Source: Nitrospira sp.
GTDB taxonomy: Bacteria > Nitrospirota > Nitrospiria > Nitrospirales > Nitrospiraceae
Assembly: GCA_016873395.1 (NCBI GenBank)
Contig: VGXG01000002.1
Span: forward strand, 1-64,000
DNA: 64,000 nt
Direction: 5' to 3'
Shown: positions 17,217-25,021 of the stretch, one piece after another
Layout of the letters: each line of letters opens with the position of its first letter
Position numbering within the stretch: position 1 is the first letter of the stretch
Made by a program: the position numbers and the translations under genes
Notes under the pieces: model-generated
What the model was told of the DNA's origin: nothing
Seen by the model: the letters and a program-made list of their open reading frames with translations, nothing else
Database searches by the model: none

Positions 17217-17993
17217 CTATTTGCCCTTCGGTTTCGCCTGTTCCCTCTCGCTGGCCGAGAGGTACCCTTCCAGTTTTTCCTGAAGCAGCCGCGGGTTCTC
17301 GCCCTGCGCCAGCCCCGCCAGGCCCGTGATGATCATGGTCCGATTGGCAGCCTGGTACTTGAGCTTGAGCTTGAGTTTGTTGGCGATCGGCAGAAAGAGG
17401 AGGTTCGCCGCGCCGACCCCGTACACGGTCGCCACGAAGGCCACCGCAATCCCGCCCCCCAGCTTCGACGGGTCGGCCAGATTTTCCATCACGTGGATCA
17501 GGCCCAGAACCGCCCCCAGGATACCGACGGTCGGGGCATAGCCGCCGGCCGCTTCATAGACCTTGGCAGCGGTGACGCCCTCCTCCTCATGGTGCTCGAC
17601 CTCAACTTCCAGGATCTCGCTGACCAGCTTGGCGTCGGTGCCGTCCACGATCAACTGGATGCCTTTGCGCAAGAACGGATCCTTGATATCCTTCAGCTTG
17701 GACTCAAGCGCCAGCAGTCCCTGCTTGCGGGAAAGGTTGGCCAAATCGATGATGCGGGCAATGTCCCCCTTCAGATCCTGTTTGGGATTCAACAGGGCCA
17801 AAGAGAGCATCGAGATGCTTTTGATCACAACCGACAGGGGATTTTGGACACAGATGGCGCCGATCGTCCCGCCCATGACGATCACGAAGGCGGTCAACTG
17901 CATGATGGAACCGGCGTGCCCGCCTTCCAGGGCCTGGCCGCCCAAGATCGACGCGAACGCGAGCACCACCCCCAGGATGGTCATGATATCCAT
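17217..17993 (-). CDS. motA: Flagellar motor stator protein MotA
   Basis: A 258-residue inner-membrane protein with four transmembrane helices: residues 2-20, 30-48, and the pair around 150-172 and 185-205. The large cytoplasmic loop carries charged residues for contact with FliG. The PTVGILGAVLGLIHVMENL segment is typical. It forms the stator with MotB. The gene lies upstream of motB and is probably the first gene of the pair. Confidence 0.95.
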   Translation of the reverse strand: MDIMTILGVVLAFASILGGQALEGGHAGSIMQLTAFVIVMGGTIGAICVQNPLSVVIKSISMLSLALLNPKQDLKGDIARIIDLANLSRKQGLLALESKLKDIKDPFLRKGIQLIVDGTDAKLVSEILEVEVEHHEEEGVTAAKVYEAAGGYAPTVGILGAVLGLIHVMENLADPSKLGGGIAVAFVATVYGVGAANLLFLPIANKLKLKLKYQAANRTMIITGLAGLAQGENPRLLQEKLEGYLSASEREQAKPKGK

Positions 17994-18121
17994 GAAGCAA
18001 CACCTCTAACAGACAGCAACCGACAGCAACGAATCACCAACCGACAGGTCGCCGCTTGAGCCTGCAGGAGCGGCTTGCAGAACGCGGCAAACCCTGCTAG
18101 GGTGCTTCCGCAAAGAAGAAG

Positions 18122-18187
18122 TTGTCAGTCCTCAGTTTTCGGTTCTCAGTTTCATGCCTGAAGACTGATGACTGAAAACTGACTACT
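18122..18187. repeat. Heptad-periodic inverted array
   Basis: GTCAGTC, CTCAGTT and TTCGGTT units facing GACTGAT, GACTGAA and AACTGAC. It lies in the gap upstream of motA and of the next plus-strand gene. Confidence 0.7.
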
Positions 18188-18215
18188 CCTTCGCAAGCAC
18201 GGTATGGAGGCTCCC

Positions 18216-18494
18216 ATGACGCCGGCAGAAAGCCTGATCCTCGACGCCAAACAGGCCATTCTTGAAGAGCAGCACCGTCGATTCCAGGTCCTGCAGGAAG
18301 AGGGTCACTGGCAAGAGGCCTTACAGCAGTTCCAGGTCACGCTGAGCTGCGCCTCGGATCTCCTGAACCATTCGCTCGCGGTGCTGGAGCAAGTGCTCTC
18401 CGACCGCCGAAAAGCCGCACAGACAACCACCCTCTCCGTGGACCACGCCGCCGACCATCGGCAGCCGCCCCCTCCCGGTTCTGGCGACCGCTGA
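18216..18494 (+). CDS. Small helical protein, unknown
   Basis: A 92-residue protein, mostly one long amphipathic helix rich in Gln, Glu and Leu (about residues 8-65), with a polar Pro-rich tail. There is no signal peptide. GGAGG at 18206-18210 fits the ATG at 18216. It is convergent with the cheW remnant and next to motA, so a flagellar or chemotaxis role is possible, but nothing in the sequence shows it. Confidence 0.5.
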   Translation: MTPAESLILDAKQAILEEQHRRFQVLQEEGHWQEALQQFQVTLSCASDLLNHSLAVLEQVLSDRRKAAQTTTLSVDHAADHRQPPPPGSGDR

Positions 18495-18499
18495 GCGGT

Positions 18500-18999
18500 T
18501 TACGCCGTTTGCAGCGCCGCCTGTTCACCGGGCGAGAACAGGCGATTCAAGTCCAACACGATCAAGAGCCGGTCGGCGATTCTCCCCACGCCGCGAATGA
18601 ACTCCGCTCCTACCGTGCTGCCCAACGCCGGCGGCGCTTCGATCGTCGAGCAGGGAATCCGCAGGACTTCCGACACCGAGTCCACGATCAGCCCCACGAT
18701 CAGATTGCGCACGCTCACGACGACGATGCGGGATTGCTCGGTGCGCTCCGCATCCGCCATGCCCAAGCGCCGCCGCAGATCCAGCACCGGAATGATGCGC
18801 CCGCGCAGGTTGATGACGCCCTCCATGAAGGCCTGCGCCTTGGGCACGCGGGTCACCTCCACCATCCGGATAATCTCTTGCACGCTGAGGATGTCGATCG
18901 CGAACTCCTCGCGGGCCAGGCAGCACGTGACAAGCTGCCAGAACTCTTCTCCGCCTCCGCTGTCAGCGTTGTTTTCCTCGGCCAGCGCGGCGTCCCGAC
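18500..18999 (-). pseudogene. cheW: cheW-like adaptor, 5' end lost
   Basis: The frame reads EEFWQLVTCCLAREEFAIDI, then the CheW core: SVQEIIRM, VPKAQAFMEGVINLRGRIIPV and LDLRRRLGM, to a C-terminal LLIVLDLNRLFS. CheW couples chemoreceptors to CheA. The longest frame with a normal start (GTG at 18883) begins in the middle of the core. The true frame continues upstream to about 19000 and into IS sequence without ATG, GTG or TTG. So the 5' end and promoter were removed at the junction with the IS half. The exact junction (18975-19005) is hard to place. Confidence 0.8.
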
Positions 19000-19747
19000 G
19001 TCGAGGCGGCGCTGAGTCAGATCCTGCAAGGGAGCCCCGCGTCTTATGGGTATCGGCTCCTGCACGCCCTGCTCAAGCGCCATGGAATCAGGTGCAATCC
19101 CAAGACGGTCTGGCGGATCGTGCAGCGACGGGGCTGGCTCGCGACCGGTCGGTCTCGCATCCGGCGCAGCGGCCGCCGGCACGAGGGCCAGGTGCGAGTG
19201 CCCGAGTCGAATCGACGCTGGGCCTCCGACATCACCGGCATTCGCGCCTGGAACGGCCAGAAGGGACGCCTAGCGATCCTGATCGACTGTGCCGATCGGA
19301 TGATCCTGGCCTGGCGGTTTGCGCGCCGGATCACGGCCGAGGACCTGGCCGAGATGTTGCGAGAAGCGGTCTTCCGTCGCTTCGGCGAGCACCGCGCCGG
19401 CGCCACGGGCATCGAGTTCCTGAGCGACAATGGCCCGGAGTACACATCGCATCGGTTCCGGCCCTTCGTGGAGAAAATGGGCTTGGTGCCTTGTCATACG
19501 CCGAGGCGGAGTCCAGAGTCGAATGGCTTGGCGGAGGCCTTCTTCGGGAGCTTCAAGCGGGATTATGTCTATCAGGCGTGTCTCGAGACCTTGGAGGAGG
19601 TGGGGCGCCAGATCCCGATCTGGATCCAGCATTACAACGAGCAGGCACCCCACAGTGCCTTACAGATGCGCGCACCCGCGGAGTTCTATGCGGAATGGAT
19701 CGTCAGAAACCTACAACGGCCTGTCCAAAACTAAGTGGGGCAGTACA
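18990..19747 (+). mobile_element. Right half of an IS3-type element
   Basis: It contains the transposase C-terminal part (orfB) and the right inverted repeat (19719-19747), which reads inward as TGTACTGCCCCACTTA..TGGACAGG. The left end and orfA are missing here. A left half of a closely similar element lies at 31227-31530 in the same orientation, and a miniature copy of both ends lies at 3158-3386. Confidence 0.8.
19000..19734 (+). pseudogene. IS3-type transposase OrfB, N-terminus missing
   Basis: The frame runs from about PDVEAALSQIL through YGYRLLHALLKRHGI to a retroviral-type integrase core. Visible DDE residues are D in RWASDITGI, D in FLSDNGPEY and E in SNGLAEAFFGSF. The catalytic domain is whole; roughly 40-50 N-terminal residues that IS3 OrfB proteins usually have are missing, cut at the cheW junction. 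The nearest internal start is the ATG at 19046 in another frame, so it is unlikely to be active alone. Confidence 0.85.
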
Positions 19748-19785
19748 GAGAGTGTCAAATAGGCCGCGCGGCCCGTCATCTCTGC

Positions 19786-20697
19786 TCAGAGCGGCCGGCC
19801 GGCTAATGCATCAAGGCAGCGGTCCAGGGCGACGAAGTCCTCCAGGGTTTGGATGCCTCTCTCCGCCAGATGCGGCTGGAACTGCGGCACCACGCGGCCA
19901 CCAGCGGCGATCGGACAGTGGCTCCCGACCGACGAGGACAGTTCCTGCAAGAAGGCGGCCGCCTCGGGCTCCGAAGACGGCGTCGTCAAGGACAGCAGCA
20001 GCAGGCTGGGTCGGATCTGCGTGCAGAAACTCGCGAGCGAATCCAGGGGAACGAGGGCTCCGAGATAATAGACGCGACAGCCCCTGGCGCGGCAATGATA
20101 GGCCACGGTCTGCGCGCCGATCTCGTGGGCCTCCGTGGGCGGACAAGCCACCACGATCTCGGGCCCCCCTTCATTCACCGGCAAGTGGTTCATCGCGGAA
20201 AAGAGCTTCTGCTGCACCTGTCTGGTCACATAATGCTCCACCGCTACGTTGAGCCGGCCGTCATACCACAGTTGACCGACTCGCTCCTGCAGCGGCAGAA
20301 GAATGCCGTGGAGTGCCTCCTCAAAAGGGATCACCGCCACCGCCCCGTTGAGCTTCCGCTCGAAGACCGCCCGGTCGAGCGGCTCGAGGGCCGCGATCAA
20401 CTCGCCCAGCACGCGGTCGTAGAGAGTGGCGGCTCGCGCCGCCGCCTGCACGGGCACCGCTTTCATCCGCGCCAGCAATTCATCATGCCCGAGCGCAGCG
20501 AGGTCCCCGATCGAGTGACCCTTGTCCATTTCGGACTTGACGTAGCGGAGCAGGGAGACGTCTTCGTCCGTGTAAATGCGATACCGATTGGATCCCCGGC
20601 TCGGCTGCACCAAGCCATAACGCCTCTCCCAGACGCGAATCACGTCTTTCGATAAGCCGGTGAGTTTCGCAACTCTATGAATTCTATGTGTATTCAT
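19786..20697 (-). CDS. CarH/LitR-type B12-dependent photoreceptor, MerR family repressor
   Basis: A 303-residue regulator. Residues 4-70 are a MerR-type winged helix (HRVAKLTGLSKDVIRVWERR). Residues 95-165 are a helical light-sensing cap with the CarH signature W-x9-E-H (Trp144, Glu154, His155). Residues 178-300 are a cobalamin-binding Rossmann domain with E-x-H-x-x-G (Glu189, His191, Gly194), where His191 would be the lower cobalt ligand. In known CarH proteins adenosylcobalamin gives a DNA-binding tetramer in the dark, and light breaks it apart. The ATG at 20697 is fixed by the HTH and lies only about 15 bases past its -10 box. It is divergent from the zinc-ribbon/SUMF1/photolyase genes it probably represses. 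Confidence 0.92.
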   Translation of the reverse strand: MNTHRIHRVAKLTGLSKDVIRVWERRYGLVQPSRGSNRYRIYTDEDVSLLRYVKSEMDKGHSIGDLAALGHDELLARMKAVPVQAAARAATLYDRVLGELIAALEPLDRAVFERKLNGAVAVIPFEEALHGILLPLQERVGQLWYDGRLNVAVEHYVTRQVQQKLFSAMNHLPVNEGGPEIVVACPPTEAHEIGAQTVAYHCRARGCRVYYLGALVPLDSLASFCTQIRPSLLLLSLTTPSSEPEAAAFLQELSSSVGSHCPIAAGGRVVPQFQPHLAERGIQTLEDFVALDRCLDALAGRPL

Positions 20698-20712
20698 ATT
20701 TTTGAGGCCACA

Positions 20713-20741
20713 TTACTACCATTATGTCTAATGTATGTCAA
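20713..20741 (-). promoter_or_regulatory. carH promoter
   Basis: On the minus strand: TTGACA (20741-20736), a 17-base spacer and TAGTAA (20718-20713). Predicted start is about 20706, leaving fewer than ten leader bases before the ATG. No ribosome site is present. Confidence 0.65.
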
Positions 20742-20775
20742 ATATTTTTTACAAATACTCTTGACACATTTGACA
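20720..20775. promoter_or_regulatory. Putative CarH operator repeats
   Basis: On the carH side two adjacent 11-base direct repeats, TTGACATACAT and TAGACATAATG (20741-20720, minus strand), overlap the -35 box. On the other side TTGACA occurs twice, 9 bases apart (20761-20766 and 20770-20775), again over the -35 box. Characterised CarH operators are direct repeats of about 11 bases covering the -35 element; the match is by pattern, not by experiment. Confidence 0.6.
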
Positions 20776-20789
20776 AAATGCCTTATACA
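20761..20789 (+). promoter_or_regulatory. Promoter of the photolyase/SUMF1 gene run
   Basis: TTGACA (20761-20766), exactly 17 bases, then TATACA (20784-20789): close to a consensus sigma70 promoter in an AT-rich island. Transcription would start near 20796. The first gene begins at 20854. Confidence 0.75.
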
Positions 20790-20853
20790 TTCGACGCAAC
20801 ATTGGACGCAACGGCCGAGATCGCTCGCATGAAAGGGAGGATGGAGGGAAGCC

Positions 20854-21222
20854 ATGGCATCAGCCATCGCGAAACTCAACGCTAGGGCGGATCAAACCAG
20901 GACCGGCCAGGTCGCCGACAAGGCCGCCTGCGAAAGATGCGGCGGCTTGATGGTGCGGGAATGCTACGAGGACTTGTGGGTTGATCAGGAACCGAGCTGC
21001 TTCGACGCGTGGCGGTGTGTCCAATGCGGAAACGTCCTCGATGCGGTGATCGAGAGAAACAGGCTCCATCCCGAGCAGGCGGTCAGCCTGCACAACACAT
21101 GGGCTTCGGACCTCTCGGCCCCTATTCTCACGCAGGAAGGAGGGCATATCTCCGGTCAGTCGGCAGCGCAGTCAAACCAGGGCGCGCCTAACGGCGCCCC
21201 ATTAGGAGGAGAAAGGATATGA
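20854..21222 (+). CDS. Zinc-ribbon protein, first of two paralogues
   Basis: A 122-residue protein with two CxxC knuckles (CERCGGLMV near residue 26 and CVQCGNVLD near 55), flanking a WVDQE segment. The Gly/Ala/Gln-rich C-terminal tail looks disordered. The same arrangement (C-x-x-C-x-G-L-M-V .. C-x-x-C-G-x-V-L-D-x-x-I-x-x-N-R) recurs in the protein at 24634. It is a likely metal-binding cytosolic protein; its role is unknown. The ribosome site GGAGGG precedes the ATG at 20854. Its TGA overlaps the next ATG (ATGA), so translation is coupled to the first SUMF1 gene. Confidence 0.75.
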   Translation: MASAIAKLNARADQTRTGQVADKAACERCGGLMVRECYEDLWVDQEPSCFDAWRCVQCGNVLDAVIERNRLHPEQAVSLHNTWASDLSAPILTQEGGHISGQSAAQSNQGAPNGAPLGGERI

Positions 21223-22199
21223 GACACCACACAGCCATCACCGTGTCGGCCATAGCGGTAGTCCTGACAGCGCAACTGACGGGACCGGCCGTCGGCGCGC
21301 CCACCCAGGTGCCCACGAAAGCTCCCACGAACATGGTCCTGGTCCCCCGCGGCGAGTTCAAGATGGGCAGCGCCATGCATAGCGACGAATCCCTGCACAA
21401 CGTCGTGCTGGACGCCTACTACCTTGACAAGTACGAGGTCTCCAACCAGCGCTACGGCGAATTCATGAAGGCCACCGGCCACGCCGCCCCAGCCTACTGG
21501 GACGACAAGCGCCTCAACAAGCCCGAGCAGCCGGTCGTCGGTGTCAACTGGCTCGATGCCAAGGCCTTCTGCGAATTCGACGGCAAGCGCCTCCCCACCG
21601 AGGCGGAGTGGGAAAAGGCCGCCAAGGGGCCTGCGGGGGACAACCATTATCCCTGGGGACACAGGCGGGTCGACACCAAGCACGCGAACTACGGCCAGAA
21701 CGTCGGCTTCACGACAGCGGTGGATTCCTATCCCGAGGGCGTCAGCGGCTACGGCGCCTACAACATGGCCGGCAACGTCTTCGAATGGGTCGCGGACTGG
21801 TACGACCCCAAGTATTACAACCAGAGCCCAGCCTTGAATCCGCAAGGCCCCGAGAAGGCCTACAAGATGGGCCACATGGGAGAGATGAAAGTGCTGCGCG
21901 GCGGCTCCTGGCTGGCCCCCGAGCAGTCCCTGCATACCTCCCATCGCTTCTGGAATCGGCCCGAGAACAATTCCTACGGGGTCGGCCTGGGCTTCCGTTG
22001 CGCCATGAATGCGCCCGAGGATTTCCTCGAGGCCAGCCGCGAAGCCTACATCCAGGCCTTGATCAGCATGGGGGCCGAGAAGCCCGGCGACGCCCTGGCG
22101 TCCATTGGAGAGGCCCTCAAGGGCGATCCGGGAAATCGCGAATACCGGCAGCTGCTGACCGATATCAAGAAGCAGATGAAGACCATCAAGAAAAAGTAA
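21219..22199 (+). CDS. Secreted SUMF1/FGE-fold protein, paralogue A
   Basis: A 326-residue protein with signal peptide (cleavage near PAVGA) and an FGE-sulfatase (SUMF1) domain at about 38-265. Family landmarks: MVLVPRGEFKMGS, YYLDKYEVSN, GKRLPTEAEWEKAAKG, NVFEWVADWYD, RGGSW and GFRC. True formylglycine-generating enzymes carry two Cys before GFRC; here that stretch reads HRFWNRPENN, so the catalytic pair is missing and an oxidase role is unlikely. A helical 55-residue tail follows. It may be a binding protein; function is unknown. RBS GGAGGAG lies upstream. Confidence 0.85.
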   Translation: MRHHTAITVSAIAVVLTAQLTGPAVGAPTQVPTKAPTNMVLVPRGEFKMGSAMHSDESLHNVVLDAYYLDKYEVSNQRYGEFMKATGHAAPAYWDDKRLNKPEQPVVGVNWLDAKAFCEFDGKRLPTEAEWEKAAKGPAGDNHYPWGHRRVDTKHANYGQNVGFTTAVDSYPEGVSGYGAYNMAGNVFEWVADWYDPKYYNQSPALNPQGPEKAYKMGHMGEMKVLRGGSWLAPEQSLHTSHRFWNRPENNSYGVGLGFRCAMNAPEDFLEASREAYIQALISMGAEKPGDALASIGEALKGDPGNREYRQLLTDIKKQMKTIKKK

Positions 22200-22265
22200 C
22201 CGGGCCGCGAGGGGCTGGCAGAGGCCCGCCCCTCGCCCCCCACCCGCGACAGAGGAGGCTCGCAC

Positions 22266-23360
22266 ATGAACTCGACATGGACCCGACCGTTCCTTCCCCT
22301 TCTCATCCTGGCCGGAGCCGTCATCATCGTGCCGATGACGACTGCGGCAGCCGATGAGAAGACCGCAGCCATCAAGGATATGGCCTACATTCCCTTCGGC
22401 GAATTTTTGATGGGCAGCACCACCCAGGCCAATGCGCCGAGTCAGCCTGCGGGCAAGGCCCGGACGGCCAAGGAGAGGCTGAAAGACAGTCCCCAGTCGT
22501 GGGCGAACTTTCATGACGAAGCCCCGGCTCACCCCGTTGTCCTGGACGCCTATTACCTCGACAAGTACGAAGTCTCCAACCGGCGCTACGGCGAATTCAT
22601 GACGGCCACCGGCCACGCCGCCCCTGCCTACTGGGACGACAAGCGCCTCAACAAGCCCGAGCAGCCGGTCGTCGGGATCACCTGGTACGACGCCAAGGCC
22701 TTCTGCGAATTCGACGGCAAGCGCCTCCCCACCGAGGCGGAGTGGGAAAAAGCCGCCAAAGGGCCCCAGGGATTCCGCTATCCATGGGGCAACGAGCTGG
22801 ACCCCGCGCGGGCGAATTATGGCGGACACGACCAGCAAGCAGGCACCAAGCCGGTCGGTTCCTACCCCAACGGCGTCAGCGGCTACGGGGTCCACGATAT
22901 GGCGGGCAACGTCTTTGAATGGGTCCAGGACTGGTACGACCCGAAGTTGTACCGCCCCGACCTCTCCATCAATCCCACCGGTCCGGTCAAGCCGGTCTGG
23001 ATGGGCGGCACCGGGACCTATGTAGATCGCCTCACAGTGGGCGAGAAACGCGTCCTGCGAGGCGGCTCCTGGATCGCGGCGCCCCAGTCCATCACGACGA
23101 CTCATCGGTTTTGGAACCATCCCATGAACAACAGTTACGGAGTCGGGCTGGGATTTCGCTGCGCCCTCACCGCCCCGGCGACGGTCCCCGACCACCTGCG
23201 GGAGGCTTACATCAATACCTATTCGAGCATGGGCAAGGAGCAATGGGTGGAAGCCAGGGGGCATCTGGACCGGGCCCTGAGTTTCGACCCGGCCAATCCC
23301 GAACTGCGGGAGCTCGACGCCCTTCTGAACGCCAAAATGAAGACCGGGAAACGGTTCTGA
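22266..23360 (+). CDS. Secreted SUMF1/FGE-fold protein, paralogue B
   Basis: A 364-residue protein with signal peptide (to TTAAA) and a SUMF1 domain carrying the same landmarks as paralogue A (IPFGEFLMGS, KYEVSNRRYG, LPTEAEWEKAAKG, FEWVQDWYD, RGGSW, GFRC). It has an insert of about 35 residues after GSTTQ. The region before GFRC (HRFWNHPMNN) lacks the catalytic Cys pair. A stretch of about 170 bases (22591-22765) is nearly identical to 21457-21631 of paralogue A, while flanking parts have diverged. RBS AGAGGAGG precedes the ATG. Confidence 0.85.
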   Translation: MNSTWTRPFLPLLILAGAVIIVPMTTAAADEKTAAIKDMAYIPFGEFLMGSTTQANAPSQPAGKARTAKERLKDSPQSWANFHDEAPAHPVVLDAYYLDKYEVSNRRYGEFMTATGHAAPAYWDDKRLNKPEQPVVGITWYDAKAFCEFDGKRLPTEAEWEKAAKGPQGFRYPWGNELDPARANYGGHDQQAGTKPVGSYPNGVSGYGVHDMAGNVFEWVQDWYDPKLYRPDLSINPTGPVKPVWMGGTGTYVDRLTVGEKRVLRGGSWIAAPQSITTTHRFWNHPMNNSYGVGLGFRCALTAPATVPDHLREAYINTYSSMGKEQWVEARGHLDRALSFDPANPELRELDALLNAKMKTGKRF

Positions 23361-23382
23361 CCCATTGCAAGGAGCCGTGCCT

Positions 23383-23730
23383 ATGAACGGACGACACATC
23401 ATACGGTGGGCCCGGCCGGCGGTCTGGCTGGTCCTGGCCCTGGCGTTAGCGGCCCCGGGCCGGGCCGAGTCATCCGGCACGATCCAGGCCGCGAGGCTGG
23501 CCGTCGATGAGGCCTGGGACACCTTTCATGCGGCCGCCATCGGCGGCACCTTGAGGTCCCCGGAAGTCCAGACCCAGGTGGAGCGGGACCTGCATCTGGC
23601 TCGCGCCCGGCTACTGGAGGCGCAGCGCGCGATGGATCGCGGCGACCCCGGCACGGCCCGGCGGCTGATCGACCACGTGACGGACCTGACGGCCCGCATC
23701 ATCGCGGCGAGCCGTGAGCCCAAGCCATGA
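23383..23730 (+). CDS. Small exported helical protein
   Basis: A 115-residue protein with a signal peptide (hydrophobic run to PGRAES) and a mature part that is almost wholly helical with regular Ala, Arg, Glu and Asp (about residues 35-110). This is compatible with a periplasmic helical hairpin. Family unknown. AAGGAG sits 8 bases before the ATG at 23383; the earlier TTG at 23365 is less likely. It lies between two SUMF1 genes, 22 and 28 bases away, so it is part of the same operon. Confidence 0.65.
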   Translation: MNGRHIIRWARPAVWLVLALALAAPGRAESSGTIQAARLAVDEAWDTFHAAAIGGTLRSPEVQTQVERDLHLARARLLEAQRAMDRGDPGTARRLIDHVTDLTARIIAASREPKP

Positions 23731-23758
23731 CCTTGAAGGAATTTCAGAAGGAGTGACG

Positions 23759-24574
23759 ATGCGGAGACAACGACGGTGGAACCCCCTGCTCCTGGTGACG
23801 GCCGCGTGGCTGGCCCTGGCCTGCCCCCAGGCCATGGCGCAAAGCCTCCCGACGGACCCCCGCGACCCGGTTCGCATGATCACGATTCCCGCAGGACCGT
23901 TTCTGATGGGCAGCCGGGATGGCACGGGACAGGAGGATGAGCGGCCGATGCGCAGCGTCTTCGTGGACGCCTTCAGTCTGGACGAAGTGGAGGTGACCAA
24001 CGACCGCTATCTCCGCTTCGTGCAGGCCACGGGGCACAAGCTCCCTCCGAATCCCTATGGCGAGGGACCCCTGTCCGCCCTGCGTGGGATCGGAAATCTG
24101 CCGGTGGTGCAGGTCACCTGGCACGATGCCCAGGATTACTGCGAGTGGGCGGGAAAGCGACTGCCGACCGAGGCCGAGTGGGAGAAGGCCGCCAGAGGGA
24201 CCGATGGCCGGATCTACCCCTGGGGCAATGAGTCTCCGACGCCCCAGCGAGCCAACTTCGACAGGGAGTGGGACGGCGTCAAGACGCTGCTGCCGGTCGG
24301 CTCGCTTCCCGAAGGACCCTCCCCCTATGGCGTGGCGGATCTGGCGGGCAATGCCCGCGAATGGGTGGCCGACTGGTACGACCCCGCCTACTACCGGACG
24401 GGGCGGAGCCGAAACCCGGCCGGCCCGGACGAGGGGATTCTGAAAGGCATCCGGGGCGGGTCCTGGCGGCACAACGCCAACGACATCCGGGCCGCCATGC
24501 GCGGCAAGGGCGGGTTTGCTTTGAGGACGGACGGGACCGGCTTCCGCTGCGCGCGCGGCGCCGATGGAAACTAG
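23759..24574 (+). CDS. Secreted SUMF1/FGE-fold protein, paralogue C
   Basis: A 271-residue protein with signal peptide (to AMAQ) and a compact SUMF1 domain: ITIPAGPFLMGS, VEVTNDRYLRF, GKRLPTEAEWEKAARG, AREWVADWYD, IRGGSW and a terminal GFRCARG. Before GFRC it reads IRAAMRGKGGFALRTDG with no Cys, so again no catalytic pair. It is more distant from A and B than they are from each other. The ATG at 23759 has AAGGAG at 23748-23753; the upstream GTG at 23714 would overlap the preceding gene and spoil the signal peptide. Confidence 0.85.
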   Translation: MRRQRRWNPLLLVTAAWLALACPQAMAQSLPTDPRDPVRMITIPAGPFLMGSRDGTGQEDERPMRSVFVDAFSLDEVEVTNDRYLRFVQATGHKLPPNPYGEGPLSALRGIGNLPVVQVTWHDAQDYCEWAGKRLPTEAEWEKAARGTDGRIYPWGNESPTPQRANFDREWDGVKTLLPVGSLPEGPSPYGVADLAGNAREWVADWYDPAYYRTGRSRNPAGPDEGILKGIRGGSWRHNANDIRAAMRGKGGFALRTDGTGFRCARGADGN

Positions 24575-24633
24575 CAAGATGACGCGTGAACGGCAGGACC
24601 CTGCCCTGGACAGGGGAAAGGTGGCATGCGGCC

Positions 24634-24993
24634 GTGACCAAGACACCGCACCAGTCGGACGGCGCCAGCGAACAGCCGATCCACTGTCCCCGCTGTCGGG
24701 GACTGATGGTCGTGGCGACTTACATGGACCTGCAAGACGACACCGGCCAGATCGAATTCATGGCCCATCGCTGCATGCTCTGCGGCGAGGTGCTCGACCC
24801 GATGATCCTGCGCAACCGTTTGGCCGAACGGCCGAGTCTCTTGCGCGGCACCAAGCAGCGTCGTTTCCCCCAGGCCGTGACAACCTCCCCGCCGACCGGC
24901 CAGGGGGGCCCAGCGGGCCCCGCGCCGGAAGCGGAGGAGCCTGGCCAGCGCGGCGACGATCAACCTAATCGTGAGGCCCCGGACGAGGCGTAA
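24634..24993 (+). CDS. Zinc-ribbon protein, second of two paralogues
   Basis: About 119 residues with two CxxC knuckles (CPRCRGLMVV and CMLCGEVLDPMILRNR), in the same spacing and context as the protein at 20854. This is followed by a polar Pro/Glu-rich tail. The GTG at 24634 has a GGGGAAAGG site, at slightly long spacing; an in-frame GTG at 24586 is possible but has no ribosome site. Having one paralogue on each side of the SUMF1 genes suggests the pair works with them. Confidence 0.7.
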   Translation: MTKTPHQSDGASEQPIHCPRCRGLMVVATYMDLQDDTGQIEFMAHRCMLCGEVLDPMILRNRLAERPSLLRGTKQRRFPQAVTTSPPTGQGGPAGPAPEAEEPGQRGDDQPNREAPDEA

Positions 24994-25021
24994 GACGCCA
25001 GCCGGACAAGGAGTGCCGACC

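Noticed and set aside
18597-20252. 551-codon plus-strand frame
   Set aside because: It crosses cheW, the IS and part of carH in the wrong frame and has no protein-like composition.
21156-23522. 788-codon minus-strand frame
   Set aside because: It is the antisense of SUMF1 paralogues A and B, and its apparent internal repeats merely mirror their duplication.
21219-24574. SUMF1 genes as active formylglycine-generating enzymes
   Set aside because: The catalytic Cys pair before GFRC is missing and no sulfatase is encoded nearby.
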